This document shows, piece after piece, positions 1-12,800 of a stretch of DNA of 64,000 nt (positions within the stretch are counted from its first letter, which is position 1; each line of letters starts with the position of its first letter). Source of the stretch: Agelas oroides. Lineage: Eukaryota; Porifera; Demospongiae; Agelasida; Agelasidae. The DNA is taken from assembly GCA_949130485.1 (NCBI GenBank), contig OX422193.1, positions 269,501 to 333,500 on the forward strand, in the 5' to 3' direction. Below the pieces are notes generated by a model. It ran no database searches and had not been told where the DNA came from. It worked only from the letters and a program-made list of their open reading frames with translations. Position numbers and translations under genes: made by a program.

Positions 1-61
1 CTCACTTGAGACGTATAAACGAGGTATGTAGCTGCTAGCGTGGTAACAGACAGACAGACAG

Positions 62-93
<32 letters not shown>

Positions 94-915
94 CGACTAC
101 TGTAACCCTACGGCGCATGCGCGCCGAGGGTTAATAAAATATAGCTGGAAGGCCGAACCGAGAGGTCTGTCACAAAAGAAATCTCGTACACTGTCGGACA
201 GTGTTGTTTTAGTTAACCATAACTTTAACTAAATACATTTTAGTATGGCCTTTTTAAAATTTAGTTAACCAAAATTACAACTAACTATTGCTAAGCTGGG
301 AACTATAACTAAAATATCCAAGAACATACAAGAAGAAACCTGTCGGCTGAAATCCAGAAATCCAAACTGAAATCCAGAAATCCACTCTGAAATCCGAAAT
401 CCACGTGAAATCCAGTGGATTTCGAAATCTCGTATGCCGAGGCGCGCCGTGGCGAACCCCTCGGGCCGAACTGAATATCTCGAAGCAACTCTAGGCCTAG
501 TCAAACGTCTGGAGATCAGTAAGGAACTGATACTTGAGTGTGTAACTGTGCCTGGTTGTTGTTGCTGCATGCCACTGCTGCATAATCATTTGATGGTCTC
601 GTGCAGTTATGTACGCAAAAATACATTGCTAGCCGCCAAAGGGGGGTGCATTTGCACCCCCCTTACCCCCCCTAAATCCGCCACTGATCAGGCAATTTAA
701 TTCTGGTACTGAATTCCATTGGTGGTGTTTAATTGCTTTCCTCTTCTTCACCCCTTACCATTGAAAACATTGTTTATTTCTGAGGCAAGATGGCCAAAAA
801 CAAAATTATGGAGTCTCTTTAGAGTCATCTACTCTTCCATGAGAAAGAGCCGGGGTACAAGACTAGAAAGTTTCACCAGTTGTGTGTTAGTGAGGCTCTC
901 CCTCTCTGTTGGCAG
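1..915. other. Intronic or intergenic sequence left of the ALDH16A1-like exons
   Basis: No coding exon could be supported here. A dinucleotide CA run lies near 61-90. A palindromic G/C-rich stretch near 642-663 (ggggggtgcatttgcacccc) is followed by a repeat-like segment reading aaatccgccactga. AT-rich inverted motifs of the form tagttaac lie at about 210-290. If the exon at 916 belongs to ALDH16A1, part of this is probably an upstream intron of that gene, because the first exon seen starts in phase 2. Confidence 0.4.
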
Positions 916-1362
916 GTACTTTAGTTCAGCGGAGGGCAGTAAGTTTGTAGAGATGGCATCAGTGAACAATGTAAGGAGGACCTGGGTGAACTACGGTGGG
1001 ACCAGGGAGTGGAGCGACCCCACACAGGGACAGGTGGGAGGGAAGAGGGGGTGTGGTTTTAACCTGAGTGTGTGTATCCTTGTTCCCAGGCTCTCCCCTC
1101 GTTGGGGCGAGGGGAGAGCCTGGGAACGAGGCTAGAGTGTGTGAGTGCATGCATTTATTTTTGCTAGCTGCCTGAATGCACGCTGCAATATAATGTTACT
1201 GTTCTGGAGGTTCTACCGATATTTAGCTGGTATTAGTAACACCCACCTCTCCTTCACCGTTTACACACACAGTCATATATCTCACAGGGTGAGGAGTTTC
1301 TCTACCATGCTACTGAGGTGAAGAACATCTGGCTACCCATGGGAGAAATATTTGCCAATTAG
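916..1362 (+). CDS. ALDH16A1: ALDH16A1-like protein, last two exons (partial, 5' part outside window)
   Basis: Two exons, 916-1033 and 1288-1362, carry the C-terminal end of a protein resembling aldehyde dehydrogenase family 16 member A1, an atypical ALDH with a degenerate second ALDH domain. The first exon follows a ggcag acceptor and contains YFSSAEGSKFVEMAS and WVNYGGTREW. It ends in frame at a gtggga donor. The second follows ctcacag and ends with NIWLPMGEIFAN and a TAG. The human C-terminus as I remember it has the same order: YFGSAQGSQFVEWAS, then a Trp/Arg-rich stretch, then ALWLPMGD. The first exon needs two bases from an upstream exon outside the window. The gene converges on NLR1, whose stop lies 334 bp downstream. 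A hairpin MITE sits in the last intron. Identity rests on a short stretch of about 65 residues, so it is good but not certain. Confidence 0.72.
1075..1134. mobile_element. Hairpin MITE, TAGCCTCG family, with perfect 9-bp target duplication
   Basis: A near-perfect 60-bp palindrome in the last ALDH16A1 intron. It ends with the family terminus gggaacgaggcta, and its left end is a diverged version (tatccttgttccc). The 9-bp word GAGTGTGTG flanks it at 1066-1074 and 1135-1143. Confidence 0.8.
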
Positions 1363-1695
1363 AGCCCACCACACCCAGTCAGACACAGCACCATGTTATG
1401 TAACTGTAGGAGCGTTTCCACTACAGAGTAGTTTTGTATAATCTACATCCTTGACCCTGCTAATTCTGATCTACAATCAGTGTGACAGTTCCACTAATGC
1501 ATGCATGATATCTCTGGGTTGCAGAGTTGAGTTCATCCTAATGATGCATGAGTATTAGTTCCATCCCGCAAGTCAGTGTATTGATATTGTCACACATGCA
1601 AGTGAGAATCACACAACACAGAATATGTGGCTTGCTCCAATTAATTTCTTGCACAAGAAGAACTTGTAAACATTCTTCTACATAACTGTGGTACT
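1363..1695. other. Convergent intergenic spacer between ALDH16A1-like and NLR1
   Basis: This 333-bp gap between two convergent stop codons presumably holds both 3' UTRs. No further gene, hairpin or clear terminator-like element was recognised. Confidence 0.4.
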
Positions 1696-4600
1696 TCACC
1701 AACAAATTCTGGGGTCACTAGTTTCTGACTTGTACTTCTTTGGTAGCCGCAGTGGCCACAATGTGTGATTGTGTTTGAGGCTGTTAATGAGCTGGTGAAC
1801 ACCCTCTTCCCCAACTGAGTCATCACACAGGTAGAGTTTCTGCAGTGAGGTGTTGTGTTGTAACATGTCTGCCATTGAGGAGGCTCCCTCCACACCAATG
1901 GGGTTATTATCCAGGGTCAGATGTTTCAGAGTTGAGTTCTTGCAGAGTGCAGCTGCCAGTTCACTAGCACCCTGTCCACTGATGTGGCAGTCTTGTAACC
2001 ACAAATCTGTCAGTGTTTTGTTCTCTATTAATGATTTGGCTATTGCAGTTGCTCCCTCCACATAATCACCAATGGGGTTATTATCCAGGGTCAGATGTTT
2101 CAGAGTTGAGTTCTTACAGAGTGCAGCTGCCAGTTCACTAGCACCCTGTCCACTGATGTGGCAGTCTCGTAAGCTCAACACTGTCAGTGTTTTGTTCTCT
2201 AGTAAAATTTTGGCTAATGCAGTTGCTCCCTCCACGTGATCTCCAACGGGGTTATGATCCAGGGTCAGATGTTCCAGAGTTGAAGTCTTGCAGAGTGCAG
2301 CTGCAATTTCGCTAACGCCCTGTCCATTAATGTGGCAGTAATTTAACCACAACCGTGTGCACTGGTCTCTGAGTATTGATGCTAAGCTGTTCACATTCTC
2401 CATGCTAATGTGAGAGTTTGAAATGTTCAGGTATGTCAGAGAATTGCTGTGACTAAATCCACTGATGATGCTGGCTATACTCCCCGAGGACAAGTTGTTC
2501 TGGTGAATGAAAAGACCTTTAAGTGAGTGATTTGATTTCAGTAGTTCACACAGTGCCTCACAGTCTGGTGCCCCGATCCCAGTGTTGGGCAGCTCCAATG
2601 ATAGCACTCCACTGCCACAGAGAGCCTTGATCACCTCCACAGCACCACCACTACCTATTGGGCTGCAGCTAAACCAAAGGTACTCTAACCTGGACATTGA
2701 TGGTACTGCCTTGGCCAGCAGGTCACATGCACTCTTATCCAGTTTGCTGTGACGTAGGTTTAGCAGTTTCATGTCCTGTAGGATGTGTGGAGGGATGACT
2801 ACCAATGATTCTATGCTTTTGGAGGTGATGTCACTGCCACTGAAGTTGGCACGTGAGATGTGACCTCTGCATCCAGTTCCCCCAGGGGCAGCACATCCCT
2901 GGCAAAACAGTTCAAACTTCTCATCGTCCATAAAATAGTTATTGAAGTTCAGTCTCCAGGGGCAGTTGGAATGAGAGATGGCATGGCCTGTCACATAGTA
3001 GTCCAGGGGAGTCCAGGAGTAGTGCGAAGTGACAACCATCTCATCTGAACCCAGAGTTCGGGTGGTCGCTGAAATGTCTTTTGCCTCAAACAAAAAGTGA
3101 AAACAGTTACGTTTTGCATTTTCACTCTCCAACAACCTCCTAGCCCTTTCATCTAGATCCAGAGTTATGGTAAGAACTGAAAAGTCTTCTGCTACAAGCA
3201 ACTGGCTATAGTTAAGTCCAGTACTCTTCATCAATCTCCTAGTAATGTCGGGAGGTATGTTTGCCAACTTTGTGAGTCCAGCCAAGAATCTCATGGTCAT
3301 TTTGAAGTGGCCATTGTTCACATGTTTTTGAAACAGTTTTGTCTGCTCATGTGCAGGGAGTTGTGAGATATGGACAGCAGCCAAGTATTCCTGTAGGGTC
3401 AAGTGGATGAAGTGGTAGGAGGAGGCTCTGCCCTCAGTGTACAGTTGAGGGACCTCCTGCATCAGGCCGAGGGGAGCAAACCCAGTGGGAACGTGGGCTG
3501 CAGAGAAAACCAGCTGTTGCCTGTTCAGTATACCCTCATAGGCCATTCTGCACAGGTCCTGAAATTGCTTGTACACATCTGTGGGAAGGTCACTGAAGGT
3601 GGTGACCTTCAACTGCTGTTTTTTGTATACTGGGTGTGTTGAGAAATGGTCTACTAGGGTCTTGAGAGTAAAGGCAGTGAAGAGTTCAGTCATAGTGGTG
3701 GGAGGGGGTGACTCAGTGTGTTGGCTCCAGGTGAACACTTCTGCTCCCATCTTTGCTGTGACGGGTGTGTACATGGCTGCCCTGATTACAGGATTAGATG
3801 AGACATAGTCAGTAAATTTGGCAGCAAATGAACTTGGCTGTGCTTCAGCTTCAGCTTTGCTGATGTAATGTTCAATCTGATCTTTAGCAGATGTCAGGAT
3901 CTCCACATGTTGGGTGATTCGATGTCCACAGTTCTTTCTAAGGTGCTCACTGGCCCAGGGTCTGCTTGTGACAAACACAGTCACAAGGGGTAGGATTCTA
4001 CCATGGATGAGGTCGAGAAACACAGAGGCGTTCTCTCGTGGTTCATGATCTAGTTCGTCCCATGCCTCCAGCCAGACAGCCACTCCCTTGCCCTGGTTAC
4101 TGGTGACCTCCTGGACCACTGCCTGCTGGAGCTCTGAGTTTCGGTGGTAGAAGAGGTCTGAGAGGGTCTTGGCCACTTTCAGACTGTTGTCTCGTAGTGG
4201 GAGGAGGAGGAGCAGGGAATGGTCCTGCAGAATCTCACCCCTGGCCCACTTTCTGCAGAACTCCCAGCTGAAGGTTGTTTTGCCCACACCAGGGGCTCCC
4301 TCTATCAGAACAAGATTCTGTTGGTAATGACTTGAGAGTTTGCCAACTTCTTCAAATTCAATTGGAGACTTATTGTAAACCTCAGTGCCAAAGGAACCTA
4401 CATCATCCATATCCCCTCGCAAGTACTGTCTTGTGAGTTCATCTATACTTACTTTGTTTTTCTCAATCCTGGCTAGCTTGAAGGGAAGGAGTTTCTTGGC
4501 TGGGGTAGGAGGGCCAATGCCCACTAGATGTTGCTCAGAGTTGTACAGCTCCCTTAGGTAGCCACCATACTTCTTGACAGGGGTGAGGTAGGCGTCCTGA

Positions 4601-6428
4601 CCATCAATGGTCACTGCATCAATGCCATGTTTCTTGAAGAATTCAGTCTCAAGGTTTTTCAGGTTCTGCTGCAGCAGTGTAGCAATGGAGGGAGAGGTGA
4701 GCCATGTGACACAGATACACCCCCTCTCAGCCTTTTGGAGGAGAATTTCAAATTCTGGCAGGAAGAACTTGTGTACGAGAGCTTTCATAAATGACTCCAC
4801 ATCATGTAGTGTGCACTGGGACCATTCATGCTTCATTTTGACAACCACCTTCTTGAGACGGTCTTCTGGTGGTCTATCATCTCTGCATGGCCAGTTCTCG
4901 ATGAAGTCACAAAGCCGAGTTCTTTGTTTAAATGTAGAAAGTTCACTGACATATTCCTGCATCTGCCGATTCAAGTCTTGATTTCCACACTTATTGATAA
5001 TATGCTCTAAGAATCCATAGTTCAGAAAGTCCCAGTATATGTTCAGAGTGGCCCAGATCTTCTCATATGTTACTGGTGGTGTAATGTTGGTCAATTTCTT
5101 CTCAATGAAGCTTCGATGCAGGGTGCGGGCTGATACAGGCAGGTATGTGACACGAGAAAGGAAATCTGGAGGCTCCATTTGTCTATTCACTTCTTGGTAG
5201 GCTTTGTCTATAAGTTTGCCGAATTTTCTTTCAAAGTGTTCAACTTGGTGTTCTACAGTGTGTGGCATTGTGGAACCTGTGGAATAATGAGATTCAGATA
5301 CACAGAATGAGGAATTGGAACTACCAAATTTCAATCACCATGGTGACATATAGCTAAACCTACTACTGGTTTCCAAGGGTATCAACATGGATACTGATCT
5401 CAGATGTGCTCATACCTATGCACTCTGTGTTATACCTGTGTGTGCTGGTTGGGAAGGGTGTGCAGTGAGAAGTTGTGGAGTAGGAGTGGAGTCACCAGTG
5501 ATGGGGAAGGGCTGCGGGGGAGGGGGTGCAGTTGTAGATGCTAAAAGCTGAGGAGCAGTTAGCTGTGATGTTGGAGGAACAGATGCAAATAAACAGTACT
5601 TGCATTCCAAGTCTGCGGCCAGCCTTGCTTCACCAATAATACTATTTCTTAGGGCGTCCACAATGCTTGCCCATGTAGGGGGAGGAAAACAAGTTTTCAG
5701 CCATGCCATCAAAGTTTCTCTAAGACAATCAGAAGGGTCATTTAAGTACTGTTTCTTGATGGCATCCAGAGTGGAAACACTCACTCGCAGTTGTATACCG
5801 ACGTCGTACCACTTTGCACGTACATCATTCAATTCCCCCCTTACAACTTGCAAGTCATCAACACTCAGCTGCTGGCCTGTAGGTTGAGAATGTGACATCA
5901 TGTCAGTCTAATGGAAGGTTTTATATCATACTGACACAGAAACTCACCGACAGGTCCTGGGTTGGTCTCTATGTCTCCACTCAACAACAGCAGTAGAGTT
6001 AACACTACTCCCACCATCTTACTTCCCAGACCAGAGGGGAGATTGATGGGGAAAACATGACTGACACCAGAGTGGGATGAGGTATAGCATGAACGCATTA
6101 TATTTGACCACACTACTCTGTTCTGGAGGACCATGGCTGGTAGCGCATTGCTGAGGGATGGTAGGATCATGGTGACATGGCGGAAGGTCATGTGACATGG
6201 GTGAACGTAGCACTGGTGGATGGGGTTTATGTGGTACATGGTTGTTAGCTGTACATGTTCATCCACAAGCCCTAACATTGGTAGCATGAGAACACACACA
6301 GAAACCAGGAGGCTGATACCAGGGGTCACATGACCCAGTTGACAGTGACGAAAAATGTACTGTCGTGGCCTCCGGTATGACTTCAATGTGTTGGTCTGAA
6401 CTTTCTGGTGCCCAGTAGTGAATGGCAT
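1696..6428 (-). CDS. NLR1: 2A/signal-DEATH-NACHT-LRR receptor, 1500 aa
   Basis: Three coding exons (6428-5948, 5876-5436, 5276-1696) join in frame through two phase-1 introns to give 1500 residues. Residues 1-160 contain a hydrophobic segment (SLLVSVCVLMLPMLGLV) and end in a second hydrophobic run followed by the 2A-like motif GDIETNPGP. Exon 2 encodes a death domain (about 163-255: KWYDVGIQL, LMAWL, TWASIVDAL) and a Pro-rich tail. Exon 3 starts with a 200-residue region shared with NLR2 (DFLNYGFLEHII, CDFIENWP). The NACHT ATPase follows, with Walker A GAPGVGKTT near residue 637 and a Walker-B-like VWLEAWDELD, then a helical region and RI-type leucine-rich repeats from about 1135 to the end. 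Such NLRs are intracellular immune sensors. A 5' UTR exon ending at 6605 (donor gtgagt) is likely, with the acceptor ag directly before the ATG at 6428. The gene diverges from the deacetylase at 6804. Confidence 0.9.
5952..6017 (-). other. 2A-like ribosome-skipping motif after hydrophobic segment (NLR1)
   Basis: The sequence reads MVGVVLTLLLLLSG followed directly by DIETNPGP; GDIETNPGP occupies 5978-5952. It fits the 2A consensus D-x-E-x-N-P-G-P, at which the ribosome skips the Gly-Pro bond. The motif lies two codons before the exon end. Skipping would release the hydrophobic N-terminus and leave a cytosolic DEATH-NACHT-LRR protein starting at Pro. Without skipping the N-terminus would direct the protein to membranes. 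Function is inferred from the motif. Confidence 0.85.
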
Positions 6429-6803
6429 CTGAAGGGAGGGAGGGGAATGAGGGACAATAAATTATGCCAAAAGGGCACAAGACATGACTGAAGGTACATG
6501 CAGTTAAGGACGCGGGTAACGAGGTAGCTTTGTTCTCAGGTCGTTAAAATGAACCTGGGTATATACGAGACCTGCTGCTAGTTTAGTCTCGTTGTTTAAC
6601 TCACCTTGTAGTGAAATGTATAGCCGTCGGGAACAGTAAACAACAACTTGTCTTCATACACGAGCCGCACCCACACAACACAACTAATATTCATCTTCTA
6701 ACATAATTTGTGGGTGGGGCTGGGCATTCCCCTGAGGGTAATAATATAACATGTGACTTCGGGTCCTGATCTCGTTTTAGCTGTGTTGCTCGACGGAAAG
6801 AGG
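6429..6803. promoter_or_regulatory. Shared divergent promoter region, NLR1 / deacetylase copy 1
   Basis: The two start codons face away from each other across 375 bp. The stretch around 6480-6660 is repeated almost unchanged at 21340-21515 between NLR2 and deacetylase copy 2. On the minus strand a gtgagt donor at 6604 marks the likely end of a non-coding first NLR1 exon. An upstream ATG at 6657-6655 opens a short frame that runs into the coding exon in a different frame, and the same arrangement is kept in NLR2. No TATA box was identified with confidence. Confidence 0.55.
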
Positions 6804-9800
6804 ATGGCGCTGCAGCTTGACCTGGACAGAGACCGCTACGTGTCTCTGCTGGAGAAGTTGATCGGAGAGGTAGAATTTTTGCAGGACAACCCGCCGAAAT
6901 TCGTACCACAAGAGGATAGGTATGTAGTGATCACGTTGTGCTAGTCTGTAGTGAACTAGTCCTCAGGCTCTACCTGTTGTTACAGTGAGCAGTTCACATG
7001 TAGAATACATGCAGTGCAACATATACGGATACCTCCATGTAGCCTAGGAAAATAAGACATCTTGATGCACTGTACTGCAGAATTTCCCGTGTGTGCATGT
7101 AAAGTAGTTCTCGTCTACAGTACTCAGTTCTTGACTCAGTGCTAACTACCAATTCAACCTACCACCAATGATCATGGTCACACACACACACACACACACA
7201 CACACCCTCACAGGGCCATCAAGCATCTACTTGATGCTCTGAGGCCGTACAGTGTTGAGAATGGAGGACCTCTGAAGGTGGAACATGTGTGGTACGTGGA
7301 GGGTCGGGGGAACCTGATTATTGAGTACACACCAGAGGGAGCCAAGGGTGAGTTTGAGGGGAGGAGAGAAAGGGGGGGGATGAAGGTGAGTTTGAGGGAG
7401 AGGGAGGAAGTGGAGGGAGGGGTGGGGGATTAGAAAAGGAGGGAGGACAAAAGAGGGAAGGAGGGTGACCTGTGTGCTATGTGTGTTTTCTAAGGTACAT
7501 GAAATAACAGTTGTCGAAGGAATAGTTTATACAGTTTGTGCATCATGCATGGTTGTGTACAGACCAGGTATATAGCTACATGTACACAAAATAGGAGCCT
7601 GTCACATTGCATCATCTCAGGGACAGTGGCGTTTGTTGGGAGTCACTTGGACGTGGTTCCAGCTAACCCAGAGACGTGGGAGAGGAACCCCTTCAAGCTC
7701 GTTGTGGAGGTAGGGACACTGCTGCTGTTCAAATGGTTTGTTTTGAGTCGTTTCAGTTTCAATGAGCAAACTGTAGGAACTCCTCTTGTACAAGACCTTT
7801 AGGGTCAGTGCTGTTTGTGTAGTTTGTAACTTGCTCCTAAACTGATTGATACCTGTGATCACTTTGTGCTATGGTTGTACATGTATGTCTTCTGTCTGCC
7901 TTCACTCTACTCTGGTAGTGTATTGTAAGACAACCGTCTCTCCTTGTTCCAAGGTGTTTGCTTGGTTCACTGCTTGCAGTACAAAATTTGCATGAAGTTG
8001 ATACTGAAAAAGAGGAGAACATGTGCTACGTACTCTTCTTCCTCCCCTCTCCTCTCCTCTCCTCTCCTCTCCTCTCCTCTTCCTCTCCTCTCCTCTCCTC
8101 TCCTCTCCTCTCCTCTCCTCTCCTCTCCTCTCCTCTCCTCTCCTCTCCTCTCCTCTCTTCCCTCCTCTAGGGAGACAAGCTGTATGGCAGGGGTACCACG
8201 GACTGTCTGGGTCATGTGGCTTTGATCACGGAACTGTTCATTCAGTTGGCACAGAAGAAACCAAAACTGAAATACTCTGTTGTTGCCGTCTTTATTGCCG
8301 CGTGAGTGGGTGGGAAGGGACTGGGACACACCTCTTTGCAAACACTCATCCTCACATCCTCACATGCACTCTCACATCCTCATATCCTCACACCCTCACA
8401 CCCTCACACCTTCATCCCCTCACACCCTCACACCCTCATAGTGAGGAGAGTACTGCTATCCCGGATGTGGGTGTGGACAAGTTGATGAAGGACGGTAAAC
8501 TGGACCACCTCAAGAACGGACCAATCTACTGGGTGGACTCTGCTGATGTCAACCCATGCATGGGTAAGACTGTCGTGTCTCCTTCCCTCTTCTCTCCTTC
8601 TTCCTTTCCACCTCCCGTTACTCTCTTTCTCCCTCCCTCCTCCTCCCCCCCCCCCCCTCCTCTCTCTCCTCTCCTTCTCTCCCCCCTCCTCCTCCTCCCC
8701 CCCCCTCCTCTCCTCCTCCCCTCACTCTCCTCTCCCCCCCTCTCCTCCTCTCCTCATTCCCTCCCTTTACATACAGGCACTGCTGCAGTAGCAATGTGGA
8801 CATTACTGGTCAAAGGTCGTCTGTTCCACTCGGGCCTCCCTCACAAAGGGATCAACTCCATTGAACTAGCCAGTGAGGCCATGGCATATATTCAACGCAG
8901 GTTTTACGAGGACTTCCCTCCGGTAAGTCTTGTAATCCCTCTCAACCCTTCCCTTTTCTCTCCCAGCCTCTCCCTCTCGTGGATGTATGTGGATGTGTGT
9001 GGCTGTGTTCTTGTGGTGTTGTGACAAGGTGGGCACGCGTCTTGAACAGCACAGTTTCAAAAGGACACCAAGTACAGACTGAGCATAGAATATACATGCG
9101 TGCAATATATAGAGATGATTACATAATCTGACATAAGAAGGAGGAAATAGAAATAATAATCAGAAGTAATGAGTCTAGAGTTCACAGTCACCACACATCC
9201 CCCCTCTCAGGCTTGTGGTATCACAGTCCATGGCCATATCTCTCCATAGGCCTTCGAGGTCTTGAGGAACGTCTCGGGGTAGGGTTAGATGGTAGCACAG
9301 GAGGAAGTGATTGAAGTACAGGTGATGAGGATGTGTCTGGCAAGTACAATGGATCGACATTGTCACTCTTGTTCTGCTGAACCTTTGCATGTCTCACACG
9401 CAGTGAGTCCACATGTCTACGAACAGTGTGTCCAGACTCCAACTCCACATGGTAAGACAGAGGTCCTGTAACCTTGACAACAGTGCCTGGTAACCACTTC
9501 GGTGATGATCCGGTGAAGTTCTCAGCATACACTGTATCACCAACACAAAAGGAACGTAAAGGAGCAGCCGAGTCATGAGTTTGCTTCTGCTTCCTCTGTT
9601 GACTCTCGATTCTCTGTGAGGTGTCCGGAAACCATAAATCTAGTCTGCACCTGATGCGACGACCAATGAGAAGCTCGGATGGCGCTACTCCTGTGACTGA
9701 ATGAGGAGTTAGCCTGTAGTTGAAAAGGAATTTGGAAACACGTTCTTGAAGAGTGGTGCCAGAAATTCGAGCTATTCCTCTTTTGAGAGTTTGAACTGCT

Positions 9801-12800
9801 CTCTCTGCTAAGCCATTGCTTGAAGGGTGATATGGTGCTGACTTGACGTGTACAATTCCGTTCTTCTGCATAAACTCTTGAAACTCATAACTCGTAAACG
9901 TTGGACCATTGTCTGATACAACTTTGCGAGGAATCCCATGGTTTGCAAAGATGATACGCAGTTTCTCAATCGTTTTCGCTGACGTAATTGAGTGCATGAG
10001 ATGAACGTCCATCCATTTAGAGTGAGCGTCGACGAGTACAAGGAACATTGATCCCATGTATGGACCTGCAAAATCCAGGTGGATGCGACTCCATGGCTCA
10101 GATGGCCATTCCCAGGGATGCAAGGGAGCGGCAGGAGGAGAAGGTCGGGACTCTTGGCATGTCTGACATTGTTTTACTGTGTCCTCAATGGCTGAGTCCA
10201 TCTTTGGCCACCAAATGTAGTTCCGGGCAAGACTCTTCATTCTAGCACAGCCGGGATGAGTCTCGTGTAACTCTTGCAAAACAAGCTCTCTTCCTTGGGG
10301 CGGGATCACCATGCGTGACCCCCACAGGATGCAACCATCCCAAGCGCTCATCTCAGTCTTCCTGGAGAGGAAGGGCTTGAACTTCTCGTCAGTGATCTGA
10401 TCCGGCCAACCTGTCTGAATATACCGCAGCACTCGAGAAAGTACTGGGTCTTTGGCAGTCCAGCTTCTGATGACACCAGCATTGATGGATGTTGAAGAGA
10501 GATGTAGAACCAGTTGGGCCAGCTCATCTGGTACACAATCTGAGTTAGTAGTGATCGGGCGGGGTAGTCTGCTTAGAGCATCTGCATTATTCAAGGTTTT
10601 GCCCGACTTGTACCTGATATTATACTGGTAGGCTGCCAGTGTAAGTGCCCATCTCTGTATTCTCGCTGATGCCATGGCTGGTATGCCTTTAGTCTCATTG
10701 AAGAGATGTGAGAGTGGCTGGTGGTCTGACTCGATGGTGAATTGTCTGCCGTAGAGGTAATTGTGGAACTTTTTCACGCCGAAGACAATGGCTAAGCCTT
10801 CTCTCTCAAGTTGAGAGTAGTGACGCTCGGCGGAATTGAGAGTCCTTGAAGCGTAGGCTATGGGCTTCTCTTCGCCGGTGTCAAGGATGTGCGAGAGGAC
10901 AGCTCCGATACCGTACTCTGATGCGTCGCAAGCCAGGAGCAGAGGTTTGGCACTGTCGTAATGTACCAGGACGGAGTCTGCTTGAAGAGCTTCTTTGGCG
11001 AGTTTGAAAGCCATGTCATGTTGTTCAGTCCAGGTCCAGCGCTTGTTCTTGAGCAGGAGGTTGTACAGAGGTCTCAGCTTGGTGGAAAGATTTGGCAAGA
11101 ATTTCGAATAGTAATTGATGAGACCGAAGAATGAGCGAAGTTGAGTGACGTTCTTGGGTGTAGGGGCTTCCTTGAGAGCAGCAATTTTGCCATCTGTTGG
11201 GTGTAGTCCATTTTCATCGATGATATGCCCCAAGTACTCGATACGAGGCTTCAAGAATGAGCACTTTGTGTGGTTGAGGCGTAAACCTGCATTTTCAATG
11301 CAGCTCAGTGTCGCGTCCAAATTCTGTAGGTGCTGATCCGTGGAACACCCGGTAACCAGGACATCATCTTGGTAGACGGAAACTCCTCTCAATCCCCTAA
11401 GCAATGTCTCCATGGTCCTTTGAAATATTGCTGGGGCTGATGACACGCCAAACGGGAGACGATTAAATTGAAACAGCCCTTTGTGAGTGTTGATAGTGAC
11501 ATATGGTTTGGACTCGTCAGACAGTGGTAACTGTAGGTAGGCATTGGACATGTCCAACTTGGTGAAAAGCTTGCCTCCAGAAAGATCAGCAAAAAGGTCA
11601 TCGACTCGTGGGAGTGGGTAGGTCTCAGTGACAGAGGCTTGATTGATGGTGGTCTTGAAATCCCCGCAGATCCTAATGGTACCATCACTCTTTGGAACAG
11701 GGACGATGGGGGCTGCCCACTGGGAATGCTGCACAGGGGATATAATGCCTAGCTGCTCCAGCCTACTCAGTTCTTTTTCAACCTTCTCTCTCAGAAGGTA
11801 AGGGACAGTTCTGGGCTTCAGGAACTTGGGTTTAGCAGCTTCATTCACCTGTAAGGTGACCTTGGCATCTTTTAGGCACCCTAGGCTCCCATCAAAGACC
11901 GCCTCGTGCTTATCTAACACTTCTTTGATCTTGTCATGCTCCAGTAGATTCACCTGACCTATGTTGACATTAAGTCTCCCCAGCCAGTCTCTGCCCATTA
12001 AGTCAGGTCCCTCCCCAACAACTACCTGGGCTGATAATGTAGCCACAATCTCACCATAGTGCACTGTCATGTTGGTTGCCCCGACAACCGGTATAGGTTC
12101 ACCTGTGTATGTCAGTAGCCGGGTAGTAGAAGGATGGAGGGTGAGTGTGGCATCATGTTGCTTCAGCCGGTTGAACGTCGCTTGGCTGATGATCGAGAGA
12201 GACGCTCCCGTGTCTAACACCATGTCCACAGGGACGTCGTTCAGGAGGACCTGCATTCGGGTCGGCTCATTCGATTGATCCTCCAGTGTGAACATTTCGT
12301 ATGTGCGGTCCGTTTCGTCTTGTGTCAACTCCTCGGTTACGAACATGTTCTTGCGGGTGTTTTGTGATGGCATGGATGTCTCTTGAGCTCTCCTCTTAGC
12401 TCTGCAGACGTGGGCTAAATGACCTTTTTTTCTACAGAAGCCACATTCAGTGTCCTTGTGGCGACACACATTTGCAAGGTGGTTGCCTCCACACCTATAG
12501 CACGTAATTTCGCCCTTGCTCTTGCTAGGAGACATCTTCGTAGAAGACTTCCCGCGTTCTTTACTGTGACTGTAGAGAACAGGGTTGCAGTGTGAGCGTT
12601 CAGCTTTCAAATTCTTGGTGTCTCGTTCGGCAACTTCGATAGCAACAGCAACGCTGTACGCCTTGTCAAAGTCGAGTTCTTTCTCGGCTAGTAACTTCTT
12701 CTGAATCCCATCGTGATTGACGCCGCAGACAAGTCTATCTCTAAGCATCTCTGGCAGGGATGTACCGTAGTTGCAGTGTTCGGCTATTTCACGAAGGGCG

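Noticed and set aside
6019-6213. Short minus-strand ORF overlapping NLR1 exon 1
   Set aside because: Shadow frame with no splice or domain support.
5898-6480. Alternative reading frame over the NLR1 leader (ending SHATNVRACG), also open in NLR2
   Set aside because: It stops before the 2A exon end and does not lead into the death-domain exon. The frame containing the 2A joins in phase in both genes.
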